DNA from: Pseudomonas putida
GTDB lineage: Bacteria > Pseudomonadota > Gammaproteobacteria > Pseudomonadales > Pseudomonadaceae
NCBI RefSeq assembly: GCF_025905425.1
Contig: NZ_CP109603.1
Span: 3,736,501-3,800,500, forward strand
Reading direction: 5' to 3'
DNA length: 64,000 nt
Below the pieces are notes generated by a model, which saw nothing but the letters and a program-made list of their open reading frames with translations, ran no database searches and was not told where the DNA came from. The position numbers were made by a program, and so were the translations under genes. Positions 33,759 to 42,362 of this stretch are shown here, one piece after another (position 1 is the stretch's first letter; each line of letters starts with the position of its first letter).

Positions 33759-35900
33759 ATGCCCCCGCTTCGCCCCCACCTGCCCCTGAGCTTGCTCAGC
33801 CTGGGCCTGGCCCTGCATTGCCCTCACGTTCTTGCCGAAGACAGCGTCGTGCTTGACCCGCTGCAGGTCTCCGACAGCTTCGGCAACGACGGCTATCAGG
33901 CACGCGAAGCCTCGGTGGGTGGCTTCCACGCCGCGCCACTGCTCGACACCCCGGCCTCGATCAGCGTGTTCAGCCAACAACTGCTGGAAGACCGCCAAGT
34001 ACGCAAACTCAGCGAAGTGCTGCAAAGCGACGCCTCAGTGGGCGAAAGCTATGCGCCCATCGGCTATTACGAAAACTTCAACGTGCGCGGCTTCGAGCTG
34101 AATGCCGCCAGCAGCTACCGAATCAATGGCCAGACCCTCGTCGGCGAGCAGAACGTGGCGTTGGAAAACAAGCAGCAGGTAGAGTTGCTCAAGGGCTTGT
34201 CCGGGCTGCAAAGCGGCGTTTCAGAGCCGGGCGGCCTGATCAACTACGTGACCAAACGCGCCGAAGACGTGCGCAGCGTGACGGTATCGACCAATGAACA
34301 AGGCGAGCGCTACCTGGCCACCGACCTGGGCGGCTGGTTCGGCAGCGAGCGGCAGTTCGGCCTGCGCGCCAACCTGGCCCATGAAGACATCCGCAGTTAT
34401 GTCGACCATGCCGACGGCAAGCGCGACTTCGCCTCGCTGGCCTTCGACTGGCAGATCAACCCGGATGCCACACTGCAACTGGACGCCGAGTATCAGCACC
34501 GCGAACAGCGCTCGGTCCCCGGTTACCAGTTGCTCGGCGGCACCGAGGTGCCCCATGGTATCGACCCGCATGATCGCCTGGCTTACCAGCAGTGGGCAAA
34601 GCCTGTGCAGAACGATTCGCTGAACCTCGGCGGGCGTTTCGAGTACCGCTTCAGCGAGGCCTGGACCGGGACGTTGAGTGCGTCACGCAGCAAGGTGGTG
34701 ATCGACGATTACAGCGCGTTTGCGTGGGGCAGCGAAGAGGGCTGGCAGTCGCATTTCAGCCCGGAGGGTGACTACGACATCTACGACTTCCGCAGCCCCG
34801 ACGATACGCGTCGCATAGATGAAGCACAGGCCATGCTCAATGGCCGCTTCGACGCCATGGGCGTCAGCCACGAGCTGACGTTGGGCACCAGCGCTCAACG
34901 GCGGACCGTCGATCAGCGCAGTTACTACAACGAGTTGCTGGAGCAAGGTGGAAACATCTACAACGGATCGCCAGCTCAACCGCCCTCCGACAAGCCGATT
35001 GGTTCAAGCGAGCGTCGCCTCGACAGCCGCCAATATGGCCTGTTCATCAGCGATCGCATCACGTTCAACGAACAGTGGCAAACCGTGATTGGCGCTCGCG
35101 AGGTACGCCTCGACGAGAAAACATGGAATGAGGACGGTGTGGCCGGGCGCCATACCCAGCAGTATCAGCTGCTTCCTAATGCTGCGCTCATTTACAAACC
35201 GCGCCCGGATACCACGCTGTACGCAAGCTACTCGAAAGGGCTTTCGGCAGGGGGCACGGCACCTTGGTTCACCCTTAACCAATCCGAAATCCTTGCCCCA
35301 ACCTTGTCACGCCAGCTGGAGCTGGGCATCAAGCGCGACTGGCAGGGCATGAGCTTGAGTGCTGCCCTGTTCCAGATCCGCCAGGCGTATCAATACGCAC
35401 GCCCGGATAGCGAGGGCAGCTCCACCTACGTCCAGCAAGGCCAGCAGAAGAACATCGGCCTGGAGCTGGGTGCCAGTGGCTGGGTGACCTCGAACCTGCA
35501 GATCCAGGCCAGCGCCGCCGCCCTTCGCGCGCGGGTAAAAAACAGCGGGACCGATGATTACGAAGGCCATCAGGCAATCAACGTGCCCAAGCTGCGTGCG
35601 GCCCTGCAGGCCGAATACAACCTGCCGGTGCCGGGCCTGGCGCTGCTGGGCGGCGCGCGCTACAGCGCCAGCAAATATGCCAGCCAGGCGGGCAATGTCG
35701 AGGTAGGGGGTTATACCGTGTTCGACGTGGGTAGCCGTTACCGCACGCGCATCGGGGGGTATGACACGGTGCTGCGGTTGACCGTGGATAACGTATTCAA
35801 CAAGCGTTACTGGCGCGATGTGGGGGATTACCTGGGGGATAACTACCTGTTCCAGGGGGCGCCGCGCACGGCACGTTTGTCGGCGTCCGTGAACTTCTGA
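33759..35900 (+). CDS. TonB-dependent siderophore receptor (FhuA/FpvA-like)
   Basis: The 713-residue outer-membrane receptor imports a ferric siderophore using TonB energy. The signal peptide ends near VLAEDS; a TonB box-like stretch DPLQVSD follows. The plug domain spans about 45-155 (TPASISVFSQQLLEDR, NVRGFELN), and the barrel ends in VNF with terminal Phe. The plug and TPASISV motif suit hydroxamate-type receptors. No N-terminal signalling domain and no FecI/FecR genes are visible. The start at 33759 has AGGAG in front. Confidence 0.92.
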   Translation: MPPLRPHLPLSLLSLGLALHCPHVLAEDSVVLDPLQVSDSFGNDGYQAREASVGGFHAAPLLDTPASISVFSQQLLEDRQVRKLSEVLQSDASVGESYAPIGYYENFNVRGFELNAASSYRINGQTLVGEQNVALENKQQVELLKGLSGLQSGVSEPGGLINYVTKRAEDVRSVTVSTNEQGERYLATDLGGWFGSERQFGLRANLAHEDIRSYVDHADGKRDFASLAFDWQINPDATLQLDAEYQHREQRSVPGYQLLGGTEVPHGIDPHDRLAYQQWAKPVQNDSLNLGGRFEYRFSEAWTGTLSASRSKVVIDDYSAFAWGSEEGWQSHFSPEGDYDIYDFRSPDDTRRIDEAQAMLNGRFDAMGVSHELTLGTSAQRRTVDQRSYYNELLEQGGNIYNGSPAQPPSDKPIGSSERRLDSRQYGLFISDRITFNEQWQTVIGAREVRLDEKTWNEDGVAGRHTQQYQLLPNAALIYKPRPDTTLYASYSKGLSAGGTAPWFTLNQSEILAPTLSRQLELGIKRDWQGMSLSAALFQIRQAYQYARPDSEGSSTYVQQGQQKNIGLELGASGWVTSNLQIQASAAALRARVKNSGTDDYEGHQAINVPKLRAALQAEYNLPVPGLALLGGARYSASKYASQAGNVEVGGYTVFDVGSRYRTRIGGYDTVLRLTVDNVFNKRYWRDVGDYLGDNYLFQGAPRTARLSASVNF

Positions 35901-35903
35901 GGC

Positions 35904-36024
35904 CCTGTAGGAGCGGCCTTGCGTCGCGAAAGGGCTGCGTAGCGGCCCCAGGTTTCAGCGCCGCTACCCCTATTGCTGGGGCCGCTACGCGCCCCTTTCG
36001 CGACGCAAGGCCGCGCCTACACAG
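35904..36024. repeat. REP pair of a second class
   Basis: The arms (GTAGGAGCGGCCTTGCGTCG and its complement near the other end) differ from the common class by GCGTCGCGAAAGGG in place of CCCCGCGAAGAGGCC. Two inner hairpins (GGGGCCGCTACGC) sit between. It follows the TonB receptor gene and abuts the IS element. Confidence 0.8.
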
Positions 36025-36089
36025 AGCTCGCGGAAGCCGATGTCTAGTCCTGAAATAGGTTTACACCTGTTCAGGTAGGCCGACAGGCC

Positions 36090-36959
36090 TCAAAACGCCC
36101 GATGCACTGCATCGGGCGTTTTATTTTTCAGGGCCATATGGGGCCGTTCTGTGTTGTAGATCTGCACTGCCTCGTCAACCATCTGCCTCGCCTGCTCAAG
36201 ATCTTCAGGGCTGCTCAACAGCAGCTCCATCTTGAGGATTCCGTTGATTCGCTCGGCCAGCGCGTTCTGGTAGCAGTCATACCCATCAGTCATGGAGCAC
36301 TGAACATCGTGCCGTTGGTGCAGTGACTGGTACAGCGCCGAGCAATATTGGATGCCTCGATCCGAATGGTGGACTAATGGCTGGCGACGACGTCGCTTTC
36401 GTAATGCCTGCTTGAAGGCTTGCGCCACTGACTCGGCATGCAGGCTTTCATGGACGTGGTGGCCAACAATTTTCCTGGAGTACGCATCCGTTACCAGGCT
36501 CAGGTATAACGGGCCGTTACGTGCGGGCAGGTAAGTAATATCGGCAACCCAGACGTGCTCCGGTCTTGTCGGAACGACTTGGCTTGGGCCCGACTTGAGT
36601 AAGTTGGGATGGCAGTAGAAGCGATGAAAGCTTTGTGTTGTCTTGTGGTAAGCCCGCTTAGGCAGCACTAGCAGACGGCGCTCTCCCAAGACCTGGAACA
36701 GCCTATCTCGGCCGACTTGGAATCGTTTGTCCGGTTGGCAATGCAGCAGATAGTGCAGCTTGCGTGTACCCAGACGAGGCTGGCGCATCCGGACTTGCTG
36801 AACAAACTCAACCACCCGATCAGCCTGGCGCTCTTTGCCATCAGCAGCTCGGTTGCGCTTGTAGTAAGCCTGTCGACTGATGCCTAGAAACTGACAAGCC
36901 CTGGCAATGCTCAGTCCTGCGACTTGACCTTGCGAGAGGACTTGCCGGATCGCTTTTTT
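36090..36959 (-). CDS. IS3-family transposase OrfB (made by -1 frameshift)
   Basis: The frame opens at the slippery sequence near 36959 (KKAIRQVLSQGQVAGLSIA) and runs to 36090; an internal ATG at 36815 is an unlikely independent start. The integrase core shows the DDE triad: Asp in VWVADITYLP, Asp in HHSDRGIQY and Glu in NALAERINGILK. The fusion with OrfA is the active transposase. Confidence 0.93.
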   Translation of the reverse strand, partial: KKAIRQVLSQGQVAGLSIARACQFLGISRQAYYKRNRAADGKERQADRVVEFVQQVRMRQPRLGTRKLHYLLHCQPDKRFQVGRDRLFQVLGERRLLVLPKRAYHKTTQSFHRFYCHPNLLKSGPSQVVPTRPEHVWVADITYLPARNGPLYLSLVTDAYSRKIVGHHVHESLHAESVAQAFKQALRKRRRRQPLVHHSDRGIQYCSALYQSLHQRHDVQCSMTDGYDCYQNALAERINGILKMELLLSSPEDLEQARQMVDEAVQIYNTERPHMALKNKTPDAVHRAF

Positions 36960-37309
36960 ACGACCGAGACACCATAGTCATTTTTCAGAACATCAACGAC
37001 CGTTTCAAAAAACTGGGCCTTCTGGCTCATCAGCTCAAGCTGTTGCTCAAGCTCTTTGATCCGCTGCTCTGGAGTAAGCGTTTTGGGGTCAGACATCGCG
37101 CAGCTCCTCTCGTCGCGGATCGAGGCCCCCTGGCTCCAATCCTGCCGACCGTGCTTACGCAACCATACCAGAACCGTCGACCGACCCTGGATGCCATACC
37201 GCACCTGGGCCTGCTTGTAGGTCAGTTCGCCTTTTTCAATCTGATCAACCACCGCCAATTTAAAAGACAGTGAGTAATCCCGCTGTGTGCGCTTTACACC
37301 TTGCTCCAT
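36911..37309 (-). CDS. IS3-family transposase OrfA
   Basis: The 132-residue protein has the helix-turn-helix of IS3 OrfA (LAVVDQIEKGELTYKQAQVRYGIQG) and a leucine-zipper-like segment (LTPEQRIKELEQQLELMSQKAQ) used for multimerisation. The slippery run A AAA AAG at 36953-36959 lies 14 codons before its stop and lets ribosomes shift -1 into orfB. Confidence 0.93.
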   Translation of the reverse strand: MEQGVKRTQRDYSLSFKLAVVDQIEKGELTYKQAQVRYGIQGRSTVLVWLRKHGRQDWSQGASIRDERSCAMSDPKTLTPEQRIKELEQQLELMSQKAQFFETVVDVLKNDYGVSVVKKRSGKSSRKVKSQD

Positions 37310-37372
37310 CTGACTCTCCGGAAATTCGGGATGGGAGGTGTAAACCTTATTCAGGACGGGACACGAAAAAAC

Positions 37373-37408
37373 AAAAAGCCCCCGAGCTTTTCAGCGCGGG
37401 GGCTTTTT
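37373..37408 (-). terminator. terminator of tRNA-Ser
   Basis: A 12-bp stem AAAAAGCCCCCG / CGGGGGCTTTTT with a 12-base loop lies just beyond the tRNA-Ser 3' end. The IS element is inserted six bases beyond the stem, in the T-rich tail. Confidence 0.85.
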
Positions 37409-37416
37409 GTAGAATG

Positions 37417-37506
37417 TGGCGGTGAAGAAGGGATTTGAACCCTTGATACGATTTCTCGTATACACACTTTCCAGGCGTGCTCCTTCGACCACTCGGACAC
37501 TTCACC
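37417..37506 (-). tRNA. tRNA-Ser (GGA)
   Basis: The 90-nt minus-strand cloverleaf has a long variable arm, as in serine tRNAs. The acceptor is GGTGAAG/CTTCACC, the anticodon loop CTGGAAA gives anticodon GGA, and the 3' GCCA is encoded. Confidence 0.97.
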
Positions 37507-37544
37507 GTTTTCTCTTCAAGCCTTTCAGCCTGTCGAGGCGCGCT

Positions 37545-37573
37545 AATTTAGTGGAAGGTCCTTCCTTTGGCAA
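37545..37573 (-). promoter_or_regulatory. sigma-70 promoter of tRNA-Ser
   Basis: On the minus strand TTGCCA, 17 bases, then TAAATT. The following AGCGCGCC discriminator is nearly the same as that of the Glu/Gly tRNA promoter. Confidence 0.7.
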
Positions 37574-37705
37574 GCATTTTTTTCAAATTTTTCATGCATT
37601 TGCATTTGAGGCCCGGCAAACGCTGACCGACCAGTCAGCCTTGCTGCTTTACCTGGCCGACGGCGCTGGGTAACGTCGTCGCCACGCCAACAAAAGGACT
37701 CTGCC

Positions 37706-38395
37706 ATGAGCGAGCTGATTACCTACCACGCCGAAGACGGCATCGCCACCCTGACCCTGAACAACGGCAAGGTCAACGCCATCTCGCCGGATGTCATCAC
37801 CGCCTTCAACGCCGCCCTCGACCGCGCCGTGGAGGAACGCGCGGTGGTGATCATCACCGGGCAGCCGGGCATACTTTCGGGTGGCTACGACCTGAAGGTG
37901 ATGACCAGCGGCCCCAAGGAAGCAGTCGCTCTGGTCACCGCCGGCTCCACCCTCGCCCGCCGCCTGCTGTCGCACCCATTCCCGGTGATTGTCGCCTGCC
38001 CCGGTAATGCCGTGGCCAAAGGTGCCTTCCTGCTGCTGTCGGCTGACTACCGCATCGGTGTCGACGGGCCGTACAAAGTTTGCCTGAACGAAGTGCAGAT
38101 CGGCATGACCATGCACCATGCCGGCATCGAGCTGGCCCGCGACCGCTTGCGTCGTTCGGCCTTCCACCGCTCGGTGATCAATGCCGAGATCTTCGACCCA
38201 CAGGGCGCGCTGGACGCCGGCTTCCTCGACAAGGTAGTACCGGCCGAGCAACTGCACGAAGCTGCCCTGGCCGCTGCCTGTGAACTGAAGAAGCTGAACA
38301 TGCTGGCGCACAAGAACACCAAGCTGAAAGTGCGCAAAGGCCTGCTGGAAACGCTCGACAAGGCTATCGAGCTCGATCAAAGCCATATGGGCTAA
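37706..38395 (+). CDS. crotonase/enoyl-CoA hydratase family protein
   Basis: The 229-residue protein has a short crotonase fold: NNGKVNAISPDV, the oxyanion-hole region GGYDLKVM and ACPGNAVAKGAFLLLSADYRI. Glutamates in NEVQIGM occupy the usual catalytic segment. It is shorter than classical hydratases (about 260). The reaction is probably on an acyl-CoA thioester; substrate unknown. AAGGA precedes the ATG. Confidence 0.88.
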   Translation: MSELITYHAEDGIATLTLNNGKVNAISPDVITAFNAALDRAVEERAVVIITGQPGILSGGYDLKVMTSGPKEAVALVTAGSTLARRLLSHPFPVIVACPGNAVAKGAFLLLSADYRIGVDGPYKVCLNEVQIGMTMHHAGIELARDRLRRSAFHRSVINAEIFDPQGALDAGFLDKVVPAEQLHEAALAAACELKKLNMLAHKNTKLKVRKGLLETLDKAIELDQSHMG

Positions 38396-38484
38396 CCCTG
38401 CCTGAGCGACAGACTCACACAGCAATTGCCTCTTTCAGTGCACACTCGTACACTGGAATGCGACTATCTGGTGTGAGTCATACC

Positions 38485-39204
38485 ATGCTTTATTCGTTGC
38501 GCATGCTCCTGCTGGCCCTGCACTTTCTGCTGGTGGGCGCCGTAGGCCTGATCATCGGCCTGTGCCGCCCCTTCAACCCCGACAACAGCCGGGTGTTTGC
38601 CCGGCTCTACAGCGTGCCGGCCACCTGGTTGATGGGTATCAAGGTCAAGGCCGAAGTCGGCCCGCTGTTCGATCACCCTCCCGGTTGCGTCATCGTTGCC
38701 AATCACCAGTCCAATTTCGACCTGTTCGTCATCGGCCAGGTGGTGCCGCAGCGCACCGTGGCTATCGGCAAGAAAAGCCTGGGCTGGATCCCGCTGTTCG
38801 GCCAGCTGTTCTGGCTCGGTGGCAATGTATTGATCGACCGCAACAACGCCTACCAGGCGCGCAAGGCGCTGCAGAAGACCACGCAGGTGCTGCAGGACGA
38901 CACCTCGATCTGGATTTTCCCGGAAGGCACCCGCAACCCTGCTGACCATTTGCTGGCCTTCAAGAAAGGCGCGTTCCACATGGCCATCGAAGCCGGTGTG
39001 CCGATCGTGCCGGTGTGCGTCAGCCGCTATGCCCGGCGCCTGAGCCTGAACAGCTGGCGGCAGCGAACGGTGATCGTGCGCTCGCTGCCACCGATTGCCA
39101 CGGCAGGCTTGAGCCAACGGGACATCCCCGCACTGATCGAGCAGTGCCGCAGCCAGATGCAGCACTGCATCGATCGCATGGAAGATGAACTGGCAAGCCG
39201 CTAG
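38485..39204 (+). CDS. plsC: 1-acyl-sn-glycerol-3-phosphate acyltransferase
   Basis: The 239-residue membrane enzyme acylates lysophosphatidate to phosphatidate. An N-terminal membrane helix (about 8-30) precedes the acyltransferase box NHQSNFD (NHx4D), the second block with LGGNVLIDR, and FPEGTRN. The ATG at 38485 gives the standard N-terminus; ATG at 38458 is in frame upstream. Pseudomonas often carries more than one PlsC-like protein, so this may be a paralogue. Confidence 0.9.
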   Translation: MLYSLRMLLLALHFLLVGAVGLIIGLCRPFNPDNSRVFARLYSVPATWLMGIKVKAEVGPLFDHPPGCVIVANHQSNFDLFVIGQVVPQRTVAIGKKSLGWIPLFGQLFWLGGNVLIDRNNAYQARKALQKTTQVLQDDTSIWIFPEGTRNPADHLLAFKKGAFHMAIEAGVPIVPVCVSRYARRLSLNSWRQRTVIVRSLPPIATAGLSQRDIPALIEQCRSQMQHCIDRMEDELASR

Positions 39205-39267
39205 GTTGCCCTCGCGCCCCTTACAGCCCAAGCTGTAACCCGTGTTCAACCGAATAAGTGGACAACC

Positions 39268-40239
39268 ATGGGTCGAGTCGTGGCATCGGCGGTGTACAGC
39301 GCCGGCAGAAAAGTCACCAATATCAGCATCGACGAAGGCAGCGAATGGGCGCGCAAGCCTGGGCACTTCGTATGGATTGGGCTCGAAGAGCCTAACGCCG
39401 AGGAGCTGGCCAACCTGCAGCGCCAGTTCAACCTGCACGAACTGGCCATCGAAGATGCCCTGGAAAAACACAGCCGGCCCAAACTTGAAACCTTCGGCGA
39501 CGCCCTGTTCATCGTCACCTATTCACCGGTGCGGCATGAGGGCAAGCTGGAGTTCATCGAAACCCACATCTTCGCGGGTAATGGCTACATCATCACCTGC
39601 CGCAACGGCCACTCAAAATCCTACGCCCTGGTGCGCCAACGCTGCGAGGCGCGGCCGCTGCTGCTGGAGCACGGCGAGGATTTTGTGCTGTACGCGCTAC
39701 TCGACTTCGTGACCGAGAACTACCAACCGGTCAGCGAAGCGATTCATGGCGAAATCGAAGAGCTGGAGCAGAGCGTGCTTGGCGGCTCGCTGCAGGAAGA
39801 TGACATCCGCCGCCTGCACAGCCTGCGTCGCGACATCCTGCGCCTGCGCCGCTATGTGGCGCCGATGGTGGAAGTGAGCGAAGAGCTGCAGCGCTTGAGC
39901 TTTCCGTTCATCGACAAGAACATGCGGCCGTATTTTCGCGACGTACAGATTCACGTCACGCGGCAGATGGAAGACCTGGCCGGCATCCGCGATATCGCCA
40001 GTCAAACCATCGAGATCGGCATGTTGCTGGAGTCGTCGCGCCAGAGCATCGTGCAGCGCAAGTTCGCGGCTTGGGCGGCAATCCTGGCCTTCCCCACGGC
40101 GATTGCCGGGATCTATGGGATGAACTTTCAGAACATGCCGGAGCTGGCGTGGCAGTACGGGTATTTTGGCGTGCTGGGGGTGATTGGGTTGGGGTGCACG
40201 GGGTTGTATGCCAGCTTCAAGAAGTCGGGCTGGCTTTGA
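39268..40239 (+). CDS. corA: CorA-family magnesium/divalent cation transporter
   Basis: The 323-residue protein has a large cytoplasmic N-domain, a long stalk helix and two C-terminal membrane segments. The first segment ends in the selectivity signature YGMNF, followed by the loop QNMPE. CorA forms pentameric channels for magnesium. Confidence 0.93.
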   Translation: MGRVVASAVYSAGRKVTNISIDEGSEWARKPGHFVWIGLEEPNAEELANLQRQFNLHELAIEDALEKHSRPKLETFGDALFIVTYSPVRHEGKLEFIETHIFAGNGYIITCRNGHSKSYALVRQRCEARPLLLEHGEDFVLYALLDFVTENYQPVSEAIHGEIEELEQSVLGGSLQEDDIRRLHSLRRDILRLRRYVAPMVEVSEELQRLSFPFIDKNMRPYFRDVQIHVTRQMEDLAGIRDIASQTIEIGMLLESSRQSIVQRKFAAWAAILAFPTAIAGIYGMNFQNMPELAWQYGYFGVLGVIGLGCTGLYASFKKSGWL

Positions 40240-40279
40240 GATGGCCGGGGCCGCTGTGCGGCCCTTCGCGACGCTGTCT

Positions 40280-40996
40280 TTACTCCCCCGACTGCCTAAT
40301 GAACCGCAACATCCACTCGCCCACCAGGTCCCCCTGGTGCTCGGTGGCCAGGCTGGCAATGGCCTTGTGGTACACCTCATCGCCCAGAGACGTCTGGCGC
40401 GCATCCAGCAAGGCCCGGGAGTAGTCATGCACAAACTCCGGGTGCCCCTGGAAGCACAGCACCTGATCACGAATGTGGTAGGCGGCGTTCGGGCAAAAAT
40501 CGCTGGAGGCAATCACCGTAGCGCCGTCCGGCAACTCGGTGACCTGGTCCTGGTGGCTGATCAGCAAGGTCAGCTCGGAAACCTCCGGGTCCATCCATGG
40601 TGCATGGGCCGCCAATGAGTAACGGTGAATACCCACACCCCAGCCCTTATCAGCGCGCTCGGCCTTGCCACCCAGGGTCAAGGCCAGCAACTGATGACCA
40701 AAACACACGCCCAGCAGCTTTTCGCCACGTTCGTAGAGTTTCAACAGGTAAGCCTTGAGCGTCTGGATCCATGGGTCGGAACCGAACGAGTCGGCCTTGC
40801 TGCCGGTCACCAGATAGGCATCGAACTTTTCATTGTCGGCGGGATAGTCGCCGTTCATCACGTTGTACACACGAAACTCGGCGGCGATCGGCTGACGCGA
40901 GAACAGCTGCTCGAACATCCTGCCATAGCCGTGGTACTGCGCCGTCAACTCCGGCCGCAGGACATCGGTTTCCAGGATGCAGATGCGTAACGACAT
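40280..40996 (-). CDS. class I glutamine amidotransferase-like protein
   Basis: The 238-residue protein has a GATase1 fold with nucleophile Cys in LLGVCFGHQLLA and His in CFQGHPEF. It lacks a synthetase partner domain, so it belongs to the stand-alone GuaA-like group, some members of which are gamma-glutamyl hydrolases. Substrate is unknown. ATG at 40996 follows an upstream AGG. Confidence 0.88.
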   Translation of the reverse strand: MSLRICILETDVLRPELTAQYHGYGRMFEQLFSRQPIAAEFRVYNVMNGDYPADNEKFDAYLVTGSKADSFGSDPWIQTLKAYLLKLYERGEKLLGVCFGHQLLALTLGGKAERADKGWGVGIHRYSLAAHAPWMDPEVSELTLLISHQDQVTELPDGATVIASSDFCPNAAYHIRDQVLCFQGHPEFVHDYSRALLDARQTSLGDEVYHKAIASLATEHQGDLVGEWMLRFIRQSGE

Positions 40997-41362
40997 AGGG
41001 ATAGTCCTGAACGACATGGGTGGGAATCTGCTGTAGAGACTGCCGCCAAAGGCACGTACAAGCAAGTAGGCCGCACTGACGAACGGTCGTATTTGGTCGG
41101 CGTGTCGTTTGCAGTAACGCAGCTGTCTAGTGAGAGCATGCCAGCCAGCTGGCAATTGGCCTCATAACCCAATGAAATTAATCGACCTTATAATTAGAAC
41201 AAAGGGTTCTCAAACATGGATGACGCACACCCTACTGTTGGTTGTATATCCACTTTCAAGAGGCAAGCAGAACAGGCGTCAACATACGCCACTGCGATCG
41301 ACCCGAAACGCGACACGGAAGCCAACGGGTATTCAGGAATAACAACAAGAAGGCGGTCCGCC

Positions 41363-41458
41363 ATGTTCAGACAATCAAAAATACGCCAAGCGGGGCTCAT
41401 TCTCTTCGCCACGACTTTACTGCTGATCTTGCCGAACCTGACACGTTTATTCGGCTGA
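41363..41458 (+). CDS. possible 31-residue membrane peptide
   Basis: The short frame encodes five charged residues followed by a continuous hydrophobic helix (AGLILFATTLLLILPNLTRL). AAGGCGG lies 9-15 bases before the ATG. It lies in a 528-base gap between the amidotransferase and cytochrome genes, AT-richer than its surroundings. The in-frame extension to 41216 has no ribosome site. There is no independent support for expression. Confidence 0.4.
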   Translation: MFRQSKIRQAGLILFATTLLLILPNLTRLFG

Positions 41459-41524
41459 CGGTGGCTGTGGCGCTAACAGGCAGCACGCATGTAACCTGCC
41501 GGCCTTGAAGGTCGGAGACTCCCC

Positions 41525-42325
41525 ATGCGCCACTGCCTTGCCCTACTCGCCTTGCTTTTTAGCCTGCCCGTGTCGGCGGCGCAGTTGCACCTGCAGTTGG
41601 GCGACACGTCGCGCCAGTGGGACAGCGCCGAGCTGCTTGACCATCCTCAGGCCCAGACCATCAGCATCGAGCAGGACGTTTCCTATAAGCGCCCCATGCA
41701 CTATCGGGCCGTCCCCCTGGCTGCGCTGCTGCAGGGCGTGGGTGCAAGCGACCATCTGCAAGCGGTGGCCCTGGATGGTTTTGCCGCCGAAATGCCCGCC
41801 GCCCCACTGTTGCAGGAAGCGCCGGCACGTGCCTGGTTGGCGATCGAGGACCCGGCCAAGCCGTGGCCCGCACTGGGCAAAGGCAAGCCAAGTGCAGGGC
41901 CCTTCTACCTGGTGTGGACCGCACCGCAAGCCAGCGGCATCCGCCCGGAGCAGTGGCCGTTTCAGATCGCCTCAATTCGCCGCTTGGCCTCGGTCGAACA
42001 GCGATTTCCGGCGCTGCTGCCAGACCCGAAGCTCTCGGCCGATGACCCGGTGCGCCAAGGGTTTGCGCTGTTCCAGCAAAACTGCCTGGCCTGCCACCGC
42101 CTCAATGGTGCGGGTGATGCCCAGCTAGGGCCGGACCTGAACCTGCCGCACAACCCTACCGAGTATTTCCAACCGGCGTTTCTGCGCCAGCTGATACGAG
42201 ACCCGCAAAGCCTTCGAAAGTGGCCGCAGGCGAAGATGCCGGGGTTTACAAAGAATGTGCTAAGCGAGCAGGAGCTGGATGCGCTGCTGGCTTATCTGGG
42301 GCATATGGCTGGGCGTAAGCCTTGA
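41525..42325 (+). CDS. periplasmic c-type cytochrome fused to an oxidoreductase-like domain
   Basis: The 266-residue protein has a signal peptide cut near VSA-AQL. Residues 20-155 look like a small version of the sulfite-oxidase/molybdopterin-binding fold (YKRPMHYRAVPLAALLQGVG), probably without a cofactor-binding cysteine. Residues 170-266 are a cytochrome c domain with heme motif CLACH and axial Met in AKMPGF. It may move electrons in the periplasm. The partner is unknown. Confidence 0.82.
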   Translation: MRHCLALLALLFSLPVSAAQLHLQLGDTSRQWDSAELLDHPQAQTISIEQDVSYKRPMHYRAVPLAALLQGVGASDHLQAVALDGFAAEMPAAPLLQEAPARAWLAIEDPAKPWPALGKGKPSAGPFYLVWTAPQASGIRPEQWPFQIASIRRLASVEQRFPALLPDPKLSADDPVRQGFALFQQNCLACHRLNGAGDAQLGPDLNLPHNPTEYFQPAFLRQLIRDPQSLRKWPQAKMPGFTKNVLSEQELDALLAYLGHMAGRKP

Positions 42326-42362
42326 AATGTTGGGGCCGCGCTGCGACCCCGGTCCATGAGCG

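Larger units (their letters stand above)
36041..37363 (-). mobile_element. IS3-family insertion sequence, complete
   Basis: The 1323-bp element has 27-bp terminal inverted repeats beginning TGTC (left 36041-36067, right 37337-37363; four mismatches). A 3-bp target duplication CGA flanks it (36038-36040 and 37364-37366), as expected for IS3. It carries orfA and orfB on the minus strand with a slippery sequence for frameshifting. Near the left end a 15-bp inverted repeat (36092-36122), followed on the plus strand by T's, may block transcription entering from outside. All parts appear intact. Confidence 0.95.

Noticed and set aside
37417..37506. tRNA-Ser as the integration site of a genomic island
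   Set aside because: There is no integrase gene and no repeat of the tRNA 3' end nearby; the adjacent element is an IS3-type insertion with its own target duplication.
41100..41200. Sigma-54 promoter near 41150
   Set aside because: TGGCAATTGG has a partial match only; the required GC element at correct spacing is absent.
41216..41458. 80-codon version of the small membrane peptide gene
   Set aside because: There is no ribosome site before 41216 and the first 49 residues look random; only the last 31 are considered possible.
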